64,000 nt of DNA from Chloroflexota bacterium (lineage in GTDB: Bacteria; Chloroflexota; UBA6077; JACCZL01): assembly GCA_020845495.1 (NCBI GenBank), contig JADLFM010000038.1, positions 80,286 through 144,285 of the forward strand. Reading direction: 5' to 3'. Positions 8,246 to 17,189 of this stretch are shown here, piece after piece (position 1 is the first letter of the stretch; every line of letters begins with the position of its first letter). The notes beneath the pieces were generated by a model. The model was not told the DNA's origin. It saw only the letters and a list, made by a program, of their open reading frames with translations, and searched no databases. Position numbers and translations under genes: made by a program.

Positions 8246-9250
8246 TCAGACGGGTGTCAAGCTATCGCGGAAGATGGGCAGGTGTTCGAGCGCTCGCCCG
8301 GAACCGATGGCGACGCACGAGAGCGGATCTTCGGCGATGTACGCTGGGACGCCGGTCTCGTTGGCGAGCAGGCGGTCGAGGTTGGTCAGTAGCGCACCGC
8401 CGCCAGTCAGTACCATGCCCTTGTCGACCACGTCGGAGGCCAACTCTGGCGGCGTCTGCTCCAGCACCGACTTCACGGTGGTCACGATCGACGTCAGCGC
8501 GTCGCTCATCGCTTCGGTGATCTCGTGTGCGGTCAACTCACGATGCTTCGGCAGGCCGTCGATCTGATCCCGTCCGCGCACCTCGACGGCCGGATTGCCG
8601 CGCAGTGGCAGGGCGCTGCCGATCTGAAGCTTGATCTCCTCGGCCGTCCGCTCGCCGATCACGAGGTTGTACTTGCGGCGGACGTAGGTCTGGATGAGCT
8701 CGTCGACTTTGTTCCCGCCCACCCGCACGGAGGCCGACACCACGATGTCGTTGAGCGAGACCACCGCTGCCTCGGTCGTGCCGCCGCCGATGTCGACGAC
8801 CATGTTGCCACGTGGGCCGTCGATGGGGATGTTTGCCCCAATCGCGGCAGCCAGCGGTTCGGCGATCAGGTGGGCTTCACGCGCGCCGGCCTGGAGCGTC
8901 GCGTCGAGGACGGCACGGCTCTCGACGTTCGTCACGCCGGCCGGGATGCAGATCATGACGATGGGCCGGAAGAGGTTGAAGCGTCCAGCGATCTTGCGAA
9001 TGAAGTAGCGAAGCATCGCCTCGGTGATGAGGTAGTCCGCGATGACGCCGTCGCGCATGGGCCGGACGACCTTGATCCGGCCGGGCGTCCGGCCAAGCAT
9101 CTCGCGGGCCTGGTGCCCGACCGCGACGACTCGGTTGTCGGCCTCGGAGTAGGCGACGACGGACGGCTCGTTCAGGACGATGCCCCGTCCCTTGACGTAG
9201 ACCAGGACGTTCGCCGTCCCGAGGTCGATGCCGATGAGCTTGCCGAACAT
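8246..9250 (-). CDS. mreB: Rod shape-determining protein MreB
   Basis: Bacterial actin that polymerises under the membrane and guides cell-wall elongation. The 334-aa protein has the actin-fold nucleotide motifs in order: phosphate-1 ([12 protein letters not shown], residues 8-19), connect-1 with [14 protein letters not shown], phosphate-2 ([17 protein letters not shown], about 147-163) and the adenosine motif ([18 protein letters not shown]). Length is typical. No clear ribosome binding site precedes the ATG. It follows atpC on the same strand after a 255-nt gap that contains short repeats. No mreC or mreD is adjacent in the window. Confidence 0.95.
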   Translation of the reverse strand: MFGKLIGIDLGTANVLVYVKGRGIVLNEPSVVAYSEADNRVVAVGHQAREMLGRTPGRIKVVRPMRDGVIADYLITEAMLRYFIRKIAGRFNLFRPIVMICIPAGVTNVESRAVLDATLQAGAREAHLIAEPLAAAIGANIPIDGPRGNMVVDIGGGTTEAAVVSLNDIVVSASVRVGGNKVDELIQTYVRRKYNLVIGERTAEEIKLQIGSALPLRGNPAVEVRGRDQIDGLPKHRELTAHEITEAMSDALTSIVTTVKSVLEQTPPELASDVVDKGMVLTGGGALLTNLDRLLANETGVPAYIAEDPLSCVAIGSGRALEHLPIFRDSLTPV

Positions 9251-9505
9251 TACTGGATGTAGTGAACGGCGTGTGGCCGGCCGCGGCGGCGCAGGCGTGG
9301 CCCCGTGGAGCGGATCGCGAGCGCCGTCTGCTCGACGCCAGCAGCGACGCAGGGGCCAGCGGAGCAGTTCGCCCGATACCTGGAGCAGGCCGTGGCAGTC
9401 TGCTCGACGCCCGAAGCGGCGCGGGAGCTAGCGTGAACGGCGTCCCCCCTGTCACGAGTGTGGCGCACCGGCACGGCTGCGGCGGACACGTGCTCGGGCG
9501 CCTCG
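9251..9505. repeat. Intergenic region with imperfect direct repeats between atpC and mreB
   Basis: The stretch contains two copies each of GTGAACGGCGT (about 9260 and 9434) and of TCTGCTCGACGCC (about 9327 and 9399), arranged as an imperfect direct repeat with a spacing of 70-170 nt. No gene is supported. The mreB start lacks a strong ribosome site, so this region may hold control elements, but no promoter is obvious. Confidence 0.4.
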
Positions 9506-9958
9506 TCAGCCCTGGGGTGTGCCAGCGTGGGCGGTCGCGCCGCGCCGTCGATGGCTCGCCACTTTGATCCGGACCATCGAGAGCCGAAGTGCGGCTCGCG
9601 CTGCCTCAGCCTGGGCCTGATCGCGGTTGCGTATCGCGCTCGACAGCGCGTCCTCGGCCTGCCGCCGCGCTTCCTCGGCTCGGACGGCATCGATCTCGTC
9701 GGCCCGCTCAGCGGTATCGGCGAGGACCAGGATGCGGTCGGCGTTCACCTGGAGGAAGCCGCCCCCGACCGCCATCTCGGACTCGACGCCATTCTTCTTG
9801 ATCCGGATCGAGCCGGGGCGGAGCAGCGCCAGCAGCGGAGCGTGCCGGGGCAGGATGCCGACGACGCCATCCGCGCCGGGCGCGACAACCATGTCGACGT
9901 CGCTTTCGGCGAAGACTCTACGCTCGGCGGTGACGATTTCGACGGTGAGCTTGGCCAT
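9506..9958 (-). CDS. atpC: F0F1 ATP synthase subunit epsilon
   Basis: Regulatory epsilon subunit of the F1 rotor stalk. The ATG at 9958 gives 150 aa beginning MAKLTVEIVTAERRVF, the usual start of the N-terminal beta-sandwich. Motifs include VVAPGADGVVGILPRHAPLL and GGGFLQVNADRILVLADTAE, followed by the two-helix C-terminal domain. The upstream in-frame extension (to 10090) lacks homology. No atpD or any other ATP synthase gene lies upstream; 850 nt of non-coding DNA do. The gene appears to have been separated from its usual cluster. Confidence 0.93.
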   Translation of the reverse strand: MAKLTVEIVTAERRVFAESDVDMVVAPGADGVVGILPRHAPLLALLRPGSIRIKKNGVESEMAVGGGFLQVNADRILVLADTAERADEIDAVRAEEARRQAEDALSSAIRNRDQAQAEAARAALRLSMVRIKVASHRRRGATAHAGTPQG

Positions 9959-10208
9959 GGAGATCACCTGACAGTCGATTGCAAGCGGCAAATGAGGTGT
10001 GCGGTGGCACGGCGAACCGAGGTGACGATCCGTCGCGGCTCGCGGGCGTCGCCCGCGCGTGCATCCACGGAGAGCGGTCCGGCGCGGCACTGTCGAACAC
10101 TCGCCGCAGCGCGGGAACCGGCGTCATCAGGATACGCGCGCCCGGCCTGATTCGGCAAGGCACCCCGTGCTCGGTATGGGCGGTGTTCCTGGCCCCACTC
10201 GCTCGCTC

Positions 10209-10347
10209 ACATGCGGGCGAAGGGCTCGCCGGCCGGGTTGAGTGCCTCGCGCAGACCGTCCCCCCACCCACATGCGGGCGAAGGGGGTCACTTGCGGCCA
10301 CAGCGCGCCGTCTGGCTGAATTCCCCCACCCACATGCGGGCGAAGGG
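10209..10347. repeat. Three copies of a 17-bp GC-rich repeat
   Basis: The core CACATGCGGGCGAAGGG occurs three times at about 61-nt spacing. The second and third copies share the longer 5' context CCCCCACC. The flanks differ between copies. The core resembles one arm of the palindromic repeats seen at 44041 and inside two genes. Confidence 0.6.
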
Positions 10348-10472
10348 ACGGCCGAGTCACTGTCAGGTCGCGTCTGCCGCCGACGGCCTCGGATGTCAGA
10401 TGCCAACCCGTCTTTCGCCCCCTCCGTCCGTCTATGCAGAGCGGGGTGGAGGGAACTCTCGAGGGAGGGGCC

Positions 10473-10505
10473 CGGTCGGTCGCTCCAGGGGCGAGCGACC
10501 GACCG
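10473..10505. terminator. 13-bp stem hairpin downstream of the response regulator
   Basis: Perfect inverted repeat CGGTCGGTCGCTC (10473-10485) with its complement at 10493-10505 and a 7-nt loop. It lies 300 nt past the response regulator stop and upstream of atpC. No U-run follows in either direction, so it may be a factor-dependent terminator or a repeat element. Confidence 0.4.
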
Positions 10506-10766
10506 TTGAACGAGAGTGGCGTGAAGGCGCCGGATGCACACTCCCGTGACCTCGGCCGCTGGCACGGCCGACGGTTGCCACCGCCGGTGACGTTTCCGGC
10601 GGAGTGGATCGCGAGGTCTCTCGCGTTCCGCCACGTCCTCGGTGGACGGCGAGCGCAAATGGGGGAATCGCTCACCGCCGTGCGCCTGCGGCCTCATCAT
10701 AGGTGGCGGCTCGGCCGGATGGTGTCGGGCGACTACCCCCAGTCAGCGGCGGCCTTTCCCTGACGC

Positions 10767-10789
10767 GGTGTAGGAATTATTCCTACACC
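10767..10789. promoter_or_regulatory. Perfect 10-bp palindrome with AT centre, possible operator or terminator
   Basis: GGTGTAGGAA and its exact complement are separated by TTA, ending 20 nt past the response-regulator stop. The AT-rich centre stands out in this GC-rich DNA. Dyads of this size are bound by NarL/LuxR-type dimers, so autoregulation or control of atpC is possible. It could also act as a weak terminator, although no U-run follows. Confidence 0.4.
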
Positions 10790-10809
10790 TGCCATCGCGC
10801 TGTCAGCCG

Positions 10810-11493
10810 CTAGTGGTCGCCTGACTGGAGCAGTCCCCGGCGTAGGGCGTACTTCACCAGTTCGGCTCGGTGATGGAGGTTCAATTTGTCCATGACCCGC
10901 TGCCGATAGGTGTCGACCGTCTTCGGGCTGAGCACCAGCCGCTCGGCTATCTCCTGGGCGGTGTACCCAGCGGCGGTGAACTTCAAGACCTCACGCTCGC
11001 GTTCGGACAGCGTCTGGTAGCTATCCGACTCTTTGCCGGCTTTCACTCGGTCCAGGTAGTCCTCGAGCAGCATCTTCTGAGCTGGCTGGTCGAGGAAGAC
11101 TTCACCTCGATGGACGGAGCGGATCGCCTTGAGCAAGTCGGTGTCGGCCTGGCTCTTCAAGACGTACCCAGACCCCCCGGCCTGCACCACGGGCAGCAAG
11201 TACTGCTCCTCAGCGTGGACCGTCAGGATCAGGACGCGTGCTCCCGTGCCAAGCTGGCTGATCCTGCGCGTCGCTTCGAGGCCGCTCATCCCAGGCATCG
11301 CGATGTCCATCACCACGACGTCTGGCCGGAGCCGCTCGGTCTGCGCGACGGCTTCGACGCCGTTATTGGCTTCGCCCACAACCTCGAGGTCCGGCTCGGC
11401 GCCAAGCAGCAGGCGCAGTCCGCTCCGAAGGATCGGGTGATCGTCGGCCAGGAGAACGCGGATACGTGGCCGCGCGACCACGTCGTCGGTCAT
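10810..11493 (-). CDS. NarL/FixJ-type response regulator
   Basis: Two-component transcription factor of 227 aa. The receiver domain (about 10-125) has the acidic pair in LLADDHPILRSGL, phosphoacceptor Asp63 in VVVMDIAMPGMSG, the switch Thr in LILTVHAEEQ and Lys in GYVLKSQ. The C-terminal LuxR-type helix-turn-helix (about 160-222) shows LSEREREVLKFTAAGYTAQE and SPKTVDTYRQRVMDKLNLHH. It lies 100 nt downstream of the matching histidine kinase on the same strand. Its signal and targets are unknown. Confidence 0.93.
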   Translation of the reverse strand: MTDDVVARPRIRVLLADDHPILRSGLRLLLGAEPDLEVVGEANNGVEAVAQTERLRPDVVVMDIAMPGMSGLEATRRISQLGTGARVLILTVHAEEQYLLPVVQAGGSGYVLKSQADTDLLKAIRSVHRGEVFLDQPAQKMLLEDYLDRVKAGKESDSYQTLSEREREVLKFTAAGYTAQEIAERLVLSPKTVDTYRQRVMDKLNLHHRAELVKYALRRGLLQSGDH

Positions 11494-11593
11494 CGGGGCC
11501 GCGGGACGGTGTCGGCTCGATGCATAGCACCAGAAGCGTACCAGACCGATATCGCGGCCTCGAAGATTTGCGCGAGGCCGCCGTCCGTCGCGG

Positions 11594-12670
11594 TCAGGCC
11601 GCCGGGTTGTCTACTTCGAGGTGCACGCTTGTCCCACGCCCGGGCGCCGATGTGAGGGTGAGTCGACCGTCGATCAGGCTGGCCCGCTCACGCATGCCGA
11701 ACAACCCCAGGCTGCGCTCGCGGCTGTCGAGCGCGGCGACCGGATCGAAGCCTCGCCCGTCGTCGGTGACGGTCACCACCAGCCGAGTGGGCTCGGTCGT
11801 CAGCGTTACGTCGGCGTGCGTTGCGCCGCTGTGGCGAGCGACGTTCGAAAGCGCCTCCTGCACGACACGGTAGATCACCAGTTCGACCTCCGGTGGCAGT
11901 CGGTCTGGGCCACCCGTGGCGCGCACATCCACCCGCACGCCGGTTCGCTGGGCGAACTGGCGTGCGAACGCTTCAAGTGCCGCCACGAGGCCAAGGTCAT
12001 CGAGCATCGTCGGACGCAGTTCGAGCGCCATCCGCCGGACTCCCTCGAGCGCTTCGGACGTCAGGGCACGCAGGTCGGCCATGGTCCGCTGGAGCGCCGC
12101 CGGGTCGTGCGTGCGTTCGGCGGCCCGTTGCCGTACCAGTAGCGAGGCAAGCGCCTGGGCGGTCTCGTCGTGCAGTTCGCGGGCAATCCGCAGGCGCTCC
12201 TCCTCCTGGGCCTTGAGGATCTGGGAGGACAGCGCTTGCAGCCGGGCGCCGTGTTCGTCCAGGCGGTCGAGCATGGCGTTCAAGGTCGCCCGGAGCGTTT
12301 CCATCTGGGGATCGTTGAACGGGTCGCGCGCGACGCGGGCCTGGAGGTGTCCTTTTCGGATCTCCTCGGCGGTGCGGGTGATGTCGTCAAGCGGGCGGAG
12401 GGCTATCTTCAGGACGAGGAAGTTGACCACGACGCTCACGGTCGTCCCGATGGCCGCGAACAACATCGCAAGCTCGATGGACCGGCCGCCCATCTGGGCA
12501 CGGACGATGAACGTCGTCACATACGTCCCGACGACGGCGCCGGCGATGACGATGACGCAATTCGCGACGAGGACTTTCGTGAAGATCGGGAGAGCCGCGA
12601 TCGCGGCGAGCGCACGTCGCAGGCTCGGCGGCACGCGCGAGTCGGCCGCAAAGAATGCCGAAAACGTCAC
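11594..12670 (-). CDS. HisKA_3-family sensor histidine kinase (NarX/DegS type)
   Basis: Membrane sensor of 358 aa. Two hydrophobic segments (about 31-58 and 66-90) flank almost no external loop, so sensing is probably intramembrane or cytoplasmic. A HAMP-like region follows (90-145). The HisKA_3 phosphoacceptor is His167 in RIARELHDETAQAL. The ATPase part has the N box in VVQEALSNVARHSGA, the G1 box VTDDGRGFD and GLFGMRERASLIDGRL. It pairs with the NarL-type regulator just downstream. The ATG lacks a clear ribosome site, so the exact start is uncertain. TACAAT (minus strand, 12783-12788) is a possible -10. Confidence 0.92.
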   Translation of the reverse strand: MTFSAFFAADSRVPPSLRRALAAIAALPIFTKVLVANCVIVIAGAVVGTYVTTFIVRAQMGGRSIELAMLFAAIGTTVSVVVNFLVLKIALRPLDDITRTAEEIRKGHLQARVARDPFNDPQMETLRATLNAMLDRLDEHGARLQALSSQILKAQEEERLRIARELHDETAQALASLLVRQRAAERTHDPAALQRTMADLRALTSEALEGVRRMALELRPTMLDDLGLVAALEAFARQFAQRTGVRVDVRATGGPDRLPPEVELVIYRVVQEALSNVARHSGATHADVTLTTEPTRLVVTVTDDGRGFDPVAALDSRERSLGLFGMRERASLIDGRLTLTSAPGRGTSVHLEVDNPAA

Positions 12671-12963
12671 GACTGCGCGCTCGGCTGTCGTCGGGGAAGT
12701 CGTGGCGGGGCGCTCGGCGGCGGCAGTCAGGAGAGCACCTCGTCAGCGAACGTTCGGATGACGCTACCCGTTTGGTACCTGAATTGTACGGCGCGGAACG
12801 GAGCCACGCCGAAACCTCGTTCCGGTGAACGCTTACATGCCTCGCTCCACCACCCGATGCACCGTGGTCGGCCGCGGCTCCCCACTCGTCGCTACAGCGA
12901 GTACCAGGGTGACTTCCGGAGAAGCCCTGGCGGCGACCATGGAGCGTCCGCTGAGGCCTGGGT

Positions 12964-13248
12964 CTAGTAGGTCAGGCCGGCGTACGCCGGGCGTCCATAC
13001 AGCCCGTGGCCGTGACACGCGACACACGAGACCACGCCCACGCCGCCACAGTCGCAGCACGTCCGTCGCCCCTGGCCCAGCGCCAGGGAGCCGGTCGGCA
13101 CGACGGACGGGCGTCGTCGCGTCTGGGCAGCGGCCTGCTCCTCGCCCGTGTCCGGGCAATGCCCGCTACCGCTGCACCACCGACACGGGACCGTGCAGCA
13201 ACCGTTGCAGACTGGGCAGGTGTCGTACCAGATAGATCCTTGTAGCAT
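12964..13248 (-). CDS. Small Cys-rich zinc-finger protein (DnaJ-like CxxCxGxG repeats)
   Basis: A 94-aa protein with 12 cysteines in two groups: residues 11-31 (CPVCNGCCTVPCRWCSGSG) and 64-78 (CCDCGGVGVVSCVACHGHG). The CxxCxGxG-type spacing matches the zinc-binding modules of DnaJ and related proteins, but there is no J domain and no substrate domain. The ATG has a GAGGAGG site 5 nt upstream. It may be a free-standing zinc-ribbon chaperone-like or redox protein; the function is unknown. The upstream DNA has a 7-bp hairpin (about 13292-13311). Confidence 0.7.
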   Translation of the reverse strand: MLQGSIWYDTCPVCNGCCTVPCRWCSGSGHCPDTGEEQAAAQTRRRPSVVPTGSLALGQGRRTCCDCGGVGVVSCVACHGHGLYGRPAYAGLTY

Positions 13249-13466
13249 TTGTGGCCTCCTCGTTCGTGGACGACACGATCAGGCCGGCGCGTCTCTCCGG
13301 TCTCGGAGAGAGCCTACGCCGGGCTGGCGCGGCCGTCATCGGACGAACGACCTGGGACAGACGGGGGCTCTGTCCCCTATGCGCCTGGTACCAGGAAGCC
13401 GCGAAGGAGCGCAGCAGCCCAGAGCTGTGCGGGGGAGGAGGAGACTGCACGTGGACGCCGTGTGGG

Positions 13467-13781
13467 CTAGACGGCGTCCCACGGCATGCCCGCCTCGTCC
13501 TGGCAGTCACGAGCCACCGCTCGGATGGCATCGGCGTGCTCTGGTAGCTGCTGAATGAGGCGCTCGATGAAGTACCGTTCGGCAAGCAGGCGCTCGGCCA
13601 GCGCGAGTCGCTGCTCGGCATCGCACAACGCCCAGACGGGCCGGAACTGAGCCGCCGATAGCTCCCGCCTGAGGCGCATCTGTCGTAGCCTGACTTCGTC
13701 CTCGATCGCTTCGATCTGTGAGAGATCGAAGCGCACAGCGGACAGCAGGACAGTTGCCGTGAGCGGCGGATGGGCGTCCAC
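13467..13781 (-). CDS. Small protein of unknown function
   Basis: Encodes 104 aa, mostly helical and charged, with no signal peptide or membrane segment. The middle (IEAIEDEVRLRQMRLRRELS and LAERLLAERYFIERLIQQLP) suggests a helical hairpin or coiled coil. A GGAAGG site sits 5 nt before the ATG, which supports a real gene. I recognise no family. It lies upstream of the Cys-rich protein on the same strand with a 218-nt gap. Confidence 0.6.
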   Translation of the reverse strand: MDAHPPLTATVLLSAVRFDLSQIEAIEDEVRLRQMRLRRELSAAQFRPVWALCDAEQRLALAERLLAERYFIERLIQQLPEHADAIRAVARDCQDEAGMPWDAV

Positions 13782-13990
13782 GTGGCCTTCCCCGGATTGC
13801 AGGATCTTCTATCTACGACGCTACCGGGGTCTGGGAACCGTCGCCTCAGCGCAGCGGTCGCATTTCGGTTTCTGCTGGCGTGACAACATCGACGACCGGA
13901 AGGGATCTCTGGCTGAGGGCCGGACCCGTCGAACGAGCGCTTCGGCAGCCTCGATCGTGCGAGACGGCCTGGCCACCGGGCGTCCGCCGC

Positions 13991-15715
13991 CTACGTTCTC
14001 ACCGGCGATGGCAGGCGTGCGACCCGGTGGAGGGGCTCGTCGAGCCGGGCATCGGCCCATGACAGGACATCCAGGCTATGGCTGAAAAGGACGATCTGGC
14101 GCTCGACGCTGAGCGCGTGCAGCAATTCCAGCATTGCCACGGTGCGCTCCCGGTCAAAGTTCGGAGTCGGATCGTCCAGGATGAGAGGGCAGGGCTCGCC
14201 GGGCCGGGTCAGGTGCTCGGCCAGGGCAACTCGGAGCAGCAGGTAGATCTGCTCGGCGGTCCCCTGCGAGAGTAACGCGGCTTCGCGCCACGGCCCCCCA
14301 GCCGCGCGGACCCGGACGTCCAGCGTGCGCGGATCGAGTAACACCTCGTCGTACCGTCCGCTCGTGGTCGCAGGGAGCCGCTGCGCAATCTGGGTTGCGA
14401 GCCTCGGCGCGACTTCACGATGCACCTGCCCCTGCGCTTGCTCCAGAAACTCCCGGGTCAGATCGAGGGTGCGTGCCAACTCCCGTACGCGGGCAAGCTC
14501 CGCTTCGGCCGCTGCCAGCATCTCCTCTGCCTCGGCTACGCTCGTCAAGCGGGTGGCTTGTGCGGCGGCCTGCCCGCGTCGCTCGGCTGTCGCCTGCCCA
14601 GCCTCGTCGCAGGCACGCATGGCCGCCAGGTGCCGCTCGTGGCTGGCACGCAGGCGGGCCTCGCGTGCGCTCACCAGATCCTCCTCGGCCGTCCGAAGTG
14701 CTTCGATGGCCGGTCCCAGGTGACTCGTGCGCCGTCGCCAGACCCCCCAGACCAGCATCCCGGCTGCGAGGAACACGAGAGCGACGCCGACTGGCACGAA
14801 ACCAAGCGTCGCGGCGGCCGTGGCTAGCAACGCGGCTAACCCTGCGCCGGCCAGCGGCATCGTCAGTGCGGATGCTTCCGTCAGGGCCGCGACCCTCTCG
14901 CGGGCGCTCGTCACACGCGCTTCGTACACCGGATCAGGCGGTTCCTCGTCGACACGCTGAAGCCCCTCGTCGGTGGCCTCGAGGACGAGCCGTGCTGACC
15001 GCTCCTCAGCGGCGCACCGCTCAAGATCGGTGAGGAGCGCCGCGTACTCGTCGTGGCCGGCCCGCGCTTCGTGGAGTTGCTCTCTCGCCTCGGCAAGGGC
15101 GCGCTGCGCCTGACGGAGCGGCCCGATAGCGTTCACCTGATCGGCCCCGACGTAGACCCGGCGGTACTCGTCGATGCGCCGCAGCGCGCCGGCGGCCGTC
15201 TCGTCGGCCCCACCGGTCGCGGTGGCTCGCTGAAGGTGCTCCTGGAGTGCGGCGGCGCTCTGCCGGACGCCCAGCACATCGCTCTGCCGGACGCAGGCGA
15301 CGGCAGGGAACAGGCGGCGGTTCAGGTCGAGCCAGCGCGAGCCATCCGGCGCGCCCTCGAAGATGATCTCCGACGAAACGTCGACGCCTGTCGCCAGGTC
15401 CACTGCCTGACAGGCGATCCGCCCGGCAAGGTCGTGGCGCAGCTCGATGCGCCGGCCATCCGCCAACGTGACGATCGCACCGGCGCCCCATCCTTCGACG
15501 TCCCAGGGGCGCCAGCTATGCTCGAACGCCCGGTCTTCCCGCGCCCCTGCGCCGCGTCCGCGCCGTCGGCCGCAGAGACCGGCGTAGAGCGCGGCGTGCC
15601 AGGTCGACTTGCCGGCCTCGTTCGGTCCCCAGACGACCGTCATGCCCGGGGCGAGCGGGAGCCGTTTCCGCCGCAGCGCCCCGAACGCCTCGGCCCGTAC
15701 CTCGTCGATGCGCAC
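13991..15715 (-). CDS. YhaN/SbcC-like AAA ATPase with internal membrane hairpin
   Basis: P-loop ATPase of the RecF/SMC superclass. Counting from the GTG at 15715 (GGAGGG 9 nt upstream; a longer ATG start at 15802 is possible), the P-loop is WGPNEAGKST (29-38). A coiled-coil middle follows, containing two adjacent hydrophobic helices (about 287-327). The end carries the signature SQGTAEQIYLLLRVALAEH, Walker B LILDDPTPNFD and a switch His in VLFSHSLDVL. The membrane hairpin in the coil is typical of YhaN, not SbcC. The partner phosphoesterase is encoded 143 nt upstream. The pair probably processes DNA ends; a membrane location is inferred. Confidence 0.85.
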   Translation of the reverse strand: MRIDEVRAEAFGALRRKRLPLAPGMTVVWGPNEAGKSTWHAALYAGLCGRRRGRGAGAREDRAFEHSWRPWDVEGWGAGAIVTLADGRRIELRHDLAGRIACQAVDLATGVDVSSEIIFEGAPDGSRWLDLNRRLFPAVACVRQSDVLGVRQSAAALQEHLQRATATGGADETAAGALRRIDEYRRVYVGADQVNAIGPLRQAQRALAEAREQLHEARAGHDEYAALLTDLERCAAEERSARLVLEATDEGLQRVDEEPPDPVYEARVTSARERVAALTEASALTMPLAGAGLAALLATAAATLGFVPVGVALVFLAAGMLVWGVWRRRTSHLGPAIEALRTAEEDLVSAREARLRASHERHLAAMRACDEAGQATAERRGQAAAQATRLTSVAEAEEMLAAAEAELARVRELARTLDLTREFLEQAQGQVHREVAPRLATQIAQRLPATTSGRYDEVLLDPRTLDVRVRAAGGPWREAALLSQGTAEQIYLLLRVALAEHLTRPGEPCPLILDDPTPNFDRERTVAMLELLHALSVERQIVLFSHSLDVLSWADARLDEPLHRVARLPSPVRT

Positions 15716-15858
15716 GGCTAGCGGCCCTCCGCTCCAGCCCTCGCTGGCCGCAGTACCTGACGAGGTCTTGGCCCGAACGCGGAGCCGGGACTGACCGTAC
15801 AACCGGGCGCGGCAACATGGCAGTTGTGGGCGGTCTGGTGGATACGTGAACCTGACAC

Positions 15859-16962
15859 TTACAGCACTCCGAGGTCGGTCCGCCCGGCCAGGGCGCGCAA
15901 GCCGGTCAGCAAGATGCGCCGCCGCTCCTGGTCGGGCAGATCGGCAGCCCGTACGTCGCGGACGAATTGCCCGCGCACGGTCGGCTCGGCGGCCACGACG
16001 TCGAGGTCCAGCGCATCGTACACGTCGCCCACCCGCACGACGAGCCCCTCAAGGTTGTGGGTCATGCGATCGAGGTCGGTGAGCCGCAGATCGACGTCCG
16101 GATCCAACTCGCCAGCCAGCGTCACCCGCGCGATGCCGGTCTTGCCACTCAGCAAGCCTTCTAGATCGTCGTGAATGTCTTGTAGGCTCGCGCAGCCGCT
16201 CACGTCGAGGGACAGGTCGTGCGTCACCGTCTGAGAGACGCGCCGCCACTCACGCCGGACCGTCCCGTCAGGCGCGATGGTAGCGATGACCGCTCCACGC
16301 TGGCCGGCCTCGCCGAAGTCGAGGGGCTCTGGGTTACCGGGGTAGGTGTGATCGTCGGCGGCGCGCGGGGTGTGGAAGTGGCCGAGGAACGCGTGATGCA
16401 GGCCGGCCCGCCGAATCTGGGCGGTATCAAAGGGCGCGTGCGGCCGGGTGCCTTCCTGCTGCCGCCCGAGCCAGCCGCGCTCCGAGCCGTGAAACAACGC
16501 CAGATGGACTCCGCCCCGATCGACCTGGAAATCGTCGAGGAAGCCCGGCGTGTTGGCGGGTACCTGATGGCCTGCGCCCCAGAGGGTCAACCCATCTAGC
16601 AGCGTGACCGGCGTCAGTCGTGTGTCGCCGAACAGGTGCACGTTCTGGCTCCAGCGCGTCTGTCGGTAGAGGCTTGACGGTCCGAGCCAGTCGTGATTAC
16701 CTGGGGCCACGAAGACCGGAGTCGGCGCGACGTCGGCAAAGGCCCGCTGGACGAAAGCGGCGGTATCAGGCGTGAAGCGCTCGTGCTCGTACAGGTCGCC
16801 GCCGCAGAGCAGCGCGTCGGCCTCGACCTCCTGGGTCAGGTCGACGATTCGCCGTAGGGTGTCGCGCAATGCCTGACGTCGCCGCCGCGCGGCCATGGCA
16901 TCGTGCCCGAGCCAGGCGAACGGCCGGTCGAGATGGAGGTCGGAGAACAGTACGAACTTCAC
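15859..16962 (-). CDS. YhaO/SbcD-like calcineurin-type metallophosphoesterase
   Basis: Probable DNA nuclease subunit, 367 aa, starting with GTG (AGGTG 6 nt upstream). All metal-binding motifs are present: SDLHLDRP (Asp8, His10), GGDLYEHE, GNHDWLG, HGSERG and GHFHTPR. The C-terminal part resembles the capping region of YhaO, Mre11 and SbcD proteins. In the family the phosphoesterase works with an SMC-like ATPase, here the YhaN-like gene downstream. Confidence 0.9.
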   Translation of the reverse strand: MKFVLFSDLHLDRPFAWLGHDAMAARRRRQALRDTLRRIVDLTQEVEADALLCGGDLYEHERFTPDTAAFVQRAFADVAPTPVFVAPGNHDWLGPSSLYRQTRWSQNVHLFGDTRLTPVTLLDGLTLWGAGHQVPANTPGFLDDFQVDRGGVHLALFHGSERGWLGRQQEGTRPHAPFDTAQIRRAGLHHAFLGHFHTPRAADDHTYPGNPEPLDFGEAGQRGAVIATIAPDGTVRREWRRVSQTVTHDLSLDVSGCASLQDIHDDLEGLLSGKTGIARVTLAGELDPDVDLRLTDLDRMTHNLEGLVVRVGDVYDALDLDVVAAEPTVRGQFVRDVRAADLPDQERRRILLTGLRALAGRTDLGVL

Positions 16963-17189
16963 ACGGACACCTGCACGCGAGCAGGGTAGCGCGGCACGCG
17001 CGTCTGTGGATCGCCTCTGGCTGAGATGTGACGACTCCGCAGCGCCGAGGAAGCCTCCTCACTTCACGGCCCAGGAGTACCCCCATCGCCGGTCCCTCTC
17101 ACCCCTGCCGCCGCACGCCGCCGAAGGGAGGATGTGACGCCGCCACGTGCGGAATTGGGGGCCGGAGTGTGGGGGTAGTCCACGCGCGG

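Larger units (their letters stand above)
9959..10809. other. Long non-coding region with repeats and hairpins
   Basis: 851 bases between atpC and the response regulator with no supported gene. Contents: three copies of CACATGCGGGCGAAGGG (from about 10209, 10270 and 10331), a 13-bp hairpin (10473-10505) and a perfect 10-bp inverted repeat with a 3-nt centre (10767-10789). Open frames here in either direction lack ribosome sites and homology. The atpC promoter should lie in this region, but I cannot place it. Confidence 0.6.

Noticed and set aside
10209..10347. Evenly spaced repeats that resemble a small CRISPR array
   Set aside because: Only three 17-bp copies, flanks partly similar, and no cas genes in the window.
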